DNA of 7,874 bases from assembly GCA_030612565.1 (NCBI GenBank), contig JAUWNQ010000020.1:1-7874 (forward strand). The letters are read 5' to 3'. The translations under genes and the position numbers were made by a program. Positions 5,261-7,874 of this stretch are shown here, piece after piece. How positions within the stretch are numbered: the first letter of the stretch is position 1; each line of letters begins with the position of its first letter. Below the pieces are notes generated by a model, which was given only the letters and a program-made list of their open reading frames with translations, made no database searches and was not told where the DNA came from. The DNA is from Candidatus Bipolaricaulota bacterium (GTDB taxonomy: Bacteria > Bipolaricaulota > Bipolaricaulia > UBA7950 > UBA9294).

Positions 5261-7792
5261 CTAACAGCCGTTCGCCTCCTTACTTCCCGGCCAATCGGGG
5301 CAGTAGTCCTCGTCGTCTGGCACGCCGTCGCCGTCGCGGTCGGAGCCTCCACTGTTGCTAGGTACGGCGTCGCCATCACCCAATCGATGGAATCCGTCGC
5401 CGACGATCTCTTCATAGTCCGACCCCAACGTGACATCACTGAAACGGATGAGGATGGGATAGTCCTTGACGAGCAGGTCGCGGATGATCGTGTTCTCCCC
5501 GTCAACCTCGAAGACGAGCCCCTGTTCAAAGCCGTGTAGAACATCGATCCCGGTGACTCTCCCCGCCGTCAGACCAGGAAACGTGATCGTCCCCGGGACG
5601 CCGGGGTCCTCGTCCCGAGCGACGCCATCGGTCCATACGGCCAGCATTCGGTCGCCATTCGGATAGCGGAAGGCGCAATAGGCAACGGGCCCGTCGTAGT
5701 CGATGTCGATTTCTACAGGCATGTCAATCGATTCATTGCCAGACAAGGCCGTACAAAGGTTCTGAATTGTGCCGTAGATCAGCGGCTTCTGGTTCAGGAG
5801 GATGACCGACGTGGAGTCGAGTAGTCCCAGATGCGTGACAATCCCTCTCGCGAAGCACTTCGCGCATTGGATCTCGCTGTATCTGTTTGGCCATTCCTGG
5901 TACGGATTGCTCTGATCTGGAGTCAGCCAGTTGAGTTCGTCCCCTACGAATTCGCCATCGAAGCCATGGTCTGTGGCGACGTGTTTGATCTCACGTACAA
6001 GTGATGCGTAGTCGTAGTAGTACTCGCGATGGTAGTCGTATGCGGGCGAGGTGCCGTACATCGGATGCCAGGAGATGACGTCAACCAAAGGCATGAGGTC
6101 CTTCGAGCGAAGGATCTCGAAGAGGTACTCCTGCACATCACGGTGCGCGAGGAACGCTACACCGCCCATGATGATCTTGGCCCCGGCGTCTTCTTGTCGG
6201 ATCACGGAGACGGCTCTACGTGCAAGTTCGATGTAGGTGTCGACTTCTATCCACATGATCGAATCCCTATTCGTCGGTTCGTTCCATAGCTCGTAGTAGT
6301 CGACACGGCCTCGGAAGTGGCGGACGATGAACTGCACGTAGTCCAAGTACCGCTGAACTTCTTGTTCCGTCTGGAACCGAGGATAGGAGACGGTCCCCCC
6401 TGCCGATGCGTAGTCCTTGTCCCAGAAAGTCAGATTGAACGTTACGGAGATCCCATGGGCGACGAGTTCGGAAACAAAGGTGTCATGATGCGGATCAACT
6501 ACAAACTCAGATACTTCCCAATCGATCTTAGGCGGATCCAGATTGCTGATTGAGAGCCGGACCCGCGTGACACCGAGATCCAGGATGTGTGCTGCATCCA
6601 GGACAGCGAAGTCTGGGAACATCTCCGGCTCGTACTCGGGATGCAGAAGGGCGCAAGTGAATACAGCTATCCGGTTGTCCGAGAGCTCGCTGGACGTGGC
6701 GGTTTCGTAGCGGCGCGGCTTGGAGACGCTTTGCTCCTGGAGGGAGACGAGAGCGGAGAGCCTATCGGATTGAGGACTTGTGTTCCCCGTCGTATCAGTT
6801 GCTGTGGCTATCACGGTCTCTCCGTGCAGGCCGTCGCCTTTGTCGACAAAGAACAGGCCCGAAGCATCGGCAATGGCCGATCCTTCAAATGCGCTCATTC
6901 CGCTCTCGGAGAACGAGTAGATCTCGATGGTGCAGTCTGCGCATCCCGATCCTTCAACAGTCCCCGCTATGGGGTCGACAGTACTGAGGAATGGAGCGGC
7001 AAGGCCAGCGTTTGCACCGTCTCGTAGCGCGATGGCGTTGTACTCGTCTCTCAGGAACACATTCTGCGTGATCCTATTCTGCAGTGCCCGAGGCCCTTGA
7101 ATATCTATGCCAACGGAGTTGAAGGCGATCATGTTGTTGGGGCCAACAGTTGTTCTGCTTACGCCATCCTCGATGCTTATTCCGAATACGTGATTCCCAA
7201 GATTCTCGTGCATGCGAATGTCGGTTCCGACGATGTTCCCTGTGATGACGTTTTCGGTTCCACCACTGCACAAGTTGATCCCGATTCCATTGCTTGACAA
7301 GAGATTGCCTTGCCCAATCGGTCCCGCTCCGATGTCGCGGGATCCACCGATGTGGGTGCGGCTGGCACCACAGGCAGTGATGCCCGAGCCGGTGAAGCTC
7401 CTGATCCAGAGTCCCATTACGACGCAGTCGTCCGTGTAGATCTGCAGGCCGTTGTTCCAATCCCCAGGGACGTTCTCACCATCGATTACAACCCCTGCGT
7501 TGCTCGCATCGATCGTAATGCGGCTTTGTGGCCGCTCAATGGGCGGTAACTCGCTCCGAGGATAGATCGTTGCCGGATCGTCCGGTGGGAAGACCCCAGG
7601 ATCGAACGTTATTACATCGCCTGAGCGAGCCGCCTGCAGGGCCCAGCGAAGGGTCCCCGTGCCGCTGTCTGCCACGCTGGTGACGACGATCTCTCTCGCG
7701 CTTCCGGCCTTCGCGAAGACGACCGCCAGCAGGAGGACGGCTACAAATAACCCAACCGACATTTGGCTCTTGTACTTTCTTCTGTGCATCAT
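5261..7792 (-). CDS. Secreted multidomain protein: beta-helix, GH-A type glycosidase barrel, calcium-binding tail
   Basis: 843 residues, exported. A signal peptide (1-32, cut after AGSA) is followed by a right-handed beta-helix region (about 34-265) opening with the TLRWALQAARSGDVITF type motif of pectate-lyase-like surface proteins and rich in GxxNxI(x)GN turns. An Ig-like linker with a Cys pair (about 270-345) is followed by a TIM-barrel (about 374-680). Its WNEP (503-506) places the acid/base Glu505, SWHP is at 575-578, and GDELNW (617-622) offers Glu619 as nucleophile, as in clan GH-A glycosidases such as GH39 or GH5. A beta-sandwich (about 690-785) precedes a thrombospondin-3-like tail (818-843, DxDGDGxxD with Cys831 and Cys843). 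Probably binds and cuts an extracellular polysaccharide; the substrate is unknown. GGAGG seven bases before ATG 7792 supports the start. Base composition looks less GC-rich than the aro genes by eye. Confidence 0.85.
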   Translation of the reverse strand: MMHRRKYKSQMSVGLFVAVLLLAVVFAKAGSAREIVVTSVADSGTGTLRWALQAARSGDVITFDPGVFPPDDPATIYPRSELPPIERPQSRITIDASNAGVVIDGENVPGDWNNGLQIYTDDCVVMGLWIRSFTGSGITACGASRTHIGGSRDIGAGPIGQGNLLSSNGIGINLCSGGTENVITGNIVGTDIRMHENLGNHVFGISIEDGVSRTTVGPNNMIAFNSVGIDIQGPRALQNRITQNVFLRDEYNAIALRDGANAGLAAPFLSTVDPIAGTVEGSGCADCTIEIYSFSESGMSAFEGSAIADASGLFFVDKGDGLHGETVIATATDTTGNTSPQSDRLSALVSLQEQSVSKPRRYETATSSELSDNRIAVFTCALLHPEYEPEMFPDFAVLDAAHILDLGVTRVRLSISNLDPPKIDWEVSEFVVDPHHDTFVSELVAHGISVTFNLTFWDKDYASAGGTVSYPRFQTEQEVQRYLDYVQFIVRHFRGRVDYYELWNEPTNRDSIMWIEVDTYIELARRAVSVIRQEDAGAKIIMGGVAFLAHRDVQEYLFEILRSKDLMPLVDVISWHPMYGTSPAYDYHREYYYDYASLVREIKHVATDHGFDGEFVGDELNWLTPDQSNPYQEWPNRYSEIQCAKCFARGIVTHLGLLDSTSVILLNQKPLIYGTIQNLCTALSGNESIDMPVEIDIDYDGPVAYCAFRYPNGDRMLAVWTDGVARDEDPGVPGTITFPGLTAGRVTGIDVLHGFEQGLVFEVDGENTIIRDLLVKDYPILIRFSDVTLGSDYEEIVGDGFHRLGDGDAVPSNSGGSDRDGDGVPDDEDYCPDWPGSKEANGC
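5268..5311. repeat. 44-bp direct repeat, copy A (end of the 843-residue gene)
   Basis: Identical base for base to 7831-7874 at the right edge. On the minus strand both copies encode the same C-terminal stretch EDYCPDWPGSKEANG. The copies diverge right after the repeat, where one gene uses TGT TAG and the other TGC TGA. The true repeat may extend beyond the window. Confidence 0.97.
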
Positions 7793-7823
7793 CTGTGTTC
7801 CTCCGCTTCTGGCTTTCTTTCGA

Positions 7824-7874
7824 TCAGCATCCGTTCGCCTCCTTACTTCCCGGCCAATCGGGGCAGTAGTCCTC
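7824..7874 (-). CDS. C-terminal end of an upstream paralogous secreted protein (partial)
   Basis: The last 16 codons and TGA stop of a gene entering from the right edge. They encode EDYCPDWPGSKEANGC, exactly the final 16 residues of the 843-residue neighbour, that is, the end of a thrombospondin-3-like calcium-binding tail. The gap to the next ATG is only 31 bases and holds just its Shine-Dalgarno, so the two genes are probably co-transcribed. Nothing can be said about the rest of this protein except that it probably shares the exported, calcium-binding tail. Confidence 0.85.
   Translation of the reverse strand, partial: EDYCPDWPGSKEANGC
7831..7874. repeat. 44-bp direct repeat, copy B (end of the upstream paralogue)
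   Basis: Second copy of the 44-bp unit at 5268-5311, same orientation, no mismatches, running off the window. It is coding in both places, so it reflects shared tail modules from duplication, gene conversion or recombination. Confidence 0.97.

Overview
All convincing genes lie on the minus strand, so the reading order runs from high to low coordinates. The organism is a bacterium of fairly high GC content. It has Shine-Dalgarno-led, tightly overlapping genes, a Thermotoga-like type I-beta DAHP synthase, an AroH-type chorismate mutase, and secreted proteins ending in a calcium-binding thrombospondin-3-like tail. This suits a deep-branching or thermophile-related phylum; Bipolaricaulota/Acetothermia is a guess from the style of the tail, not something the sequence proves.

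Right part (about 5006-7874): a tandem set of secreted-protein genes. The last codons of one gene enter at the right edge. Then comes an 843-residue exported protein with a signal peptide, a right-handed beta-helix, an Ig-like linker, a clan GH-A type TIM-barrel glycosidase, a beta-sandwich and the calcium-binding tail. After it comes a 59-codon stub that keeps only a paralogous signal peptide. The stub runs directly into the out-of-frame last 41 codons of a pyruvate phosphate dikinase gene (ppdK). This marks a rearrangement junction between the secreted-gene array and an older ppdK-aro neighbourhood.

Middle (about 4768-5016): a compact regulatory region for the aromatic operon. A near-perfect sigma-70 promoter (TTGACA, 17 bp, TATAGT) is followed almost at once by a 33-codon leader peptide gene with seven aromatic codons in a row, Phe-Tyr-Trp-Tyr-Tyr-Tyr-Phe. 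Next come a long two-part hairpin and an intrinsic terminator (10-bp stem, eight Ts), then a strong ribosome binding site for aroH. This has the parts of a ribosome-mediated attenuator sensing all three aromatic amino acids and is the most striking item in the window. An additional AUG with its own Shine-Dalgarno lies between the hairpins, in frame with aroH, and its translation would run through the terminator.

Left part (1-4767): six overlapping genes, aroH-pheA-aroF-tyrA-aroA-aroE (aroE cut by the left edge). They encode chorismate mutase, prephenate dehydratase, DAHP synthase, prephenate/arogenate dehydrogenase, class II EPSP synthase and shikimate dehydrogenase. Together they cover entry into the shikimate pathway, two of its inner steps, and the branch from chorismate to Phe and Tyr. 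Every gene pair overlaps by 4 or 8 bases, implying one transcript with translational coupling. Control appears layered: attenuation of the transcript, probable Tyr inhibition of DAHP synthase and probable Phe inhibition of prephenate dehydratase through its ACT domain.
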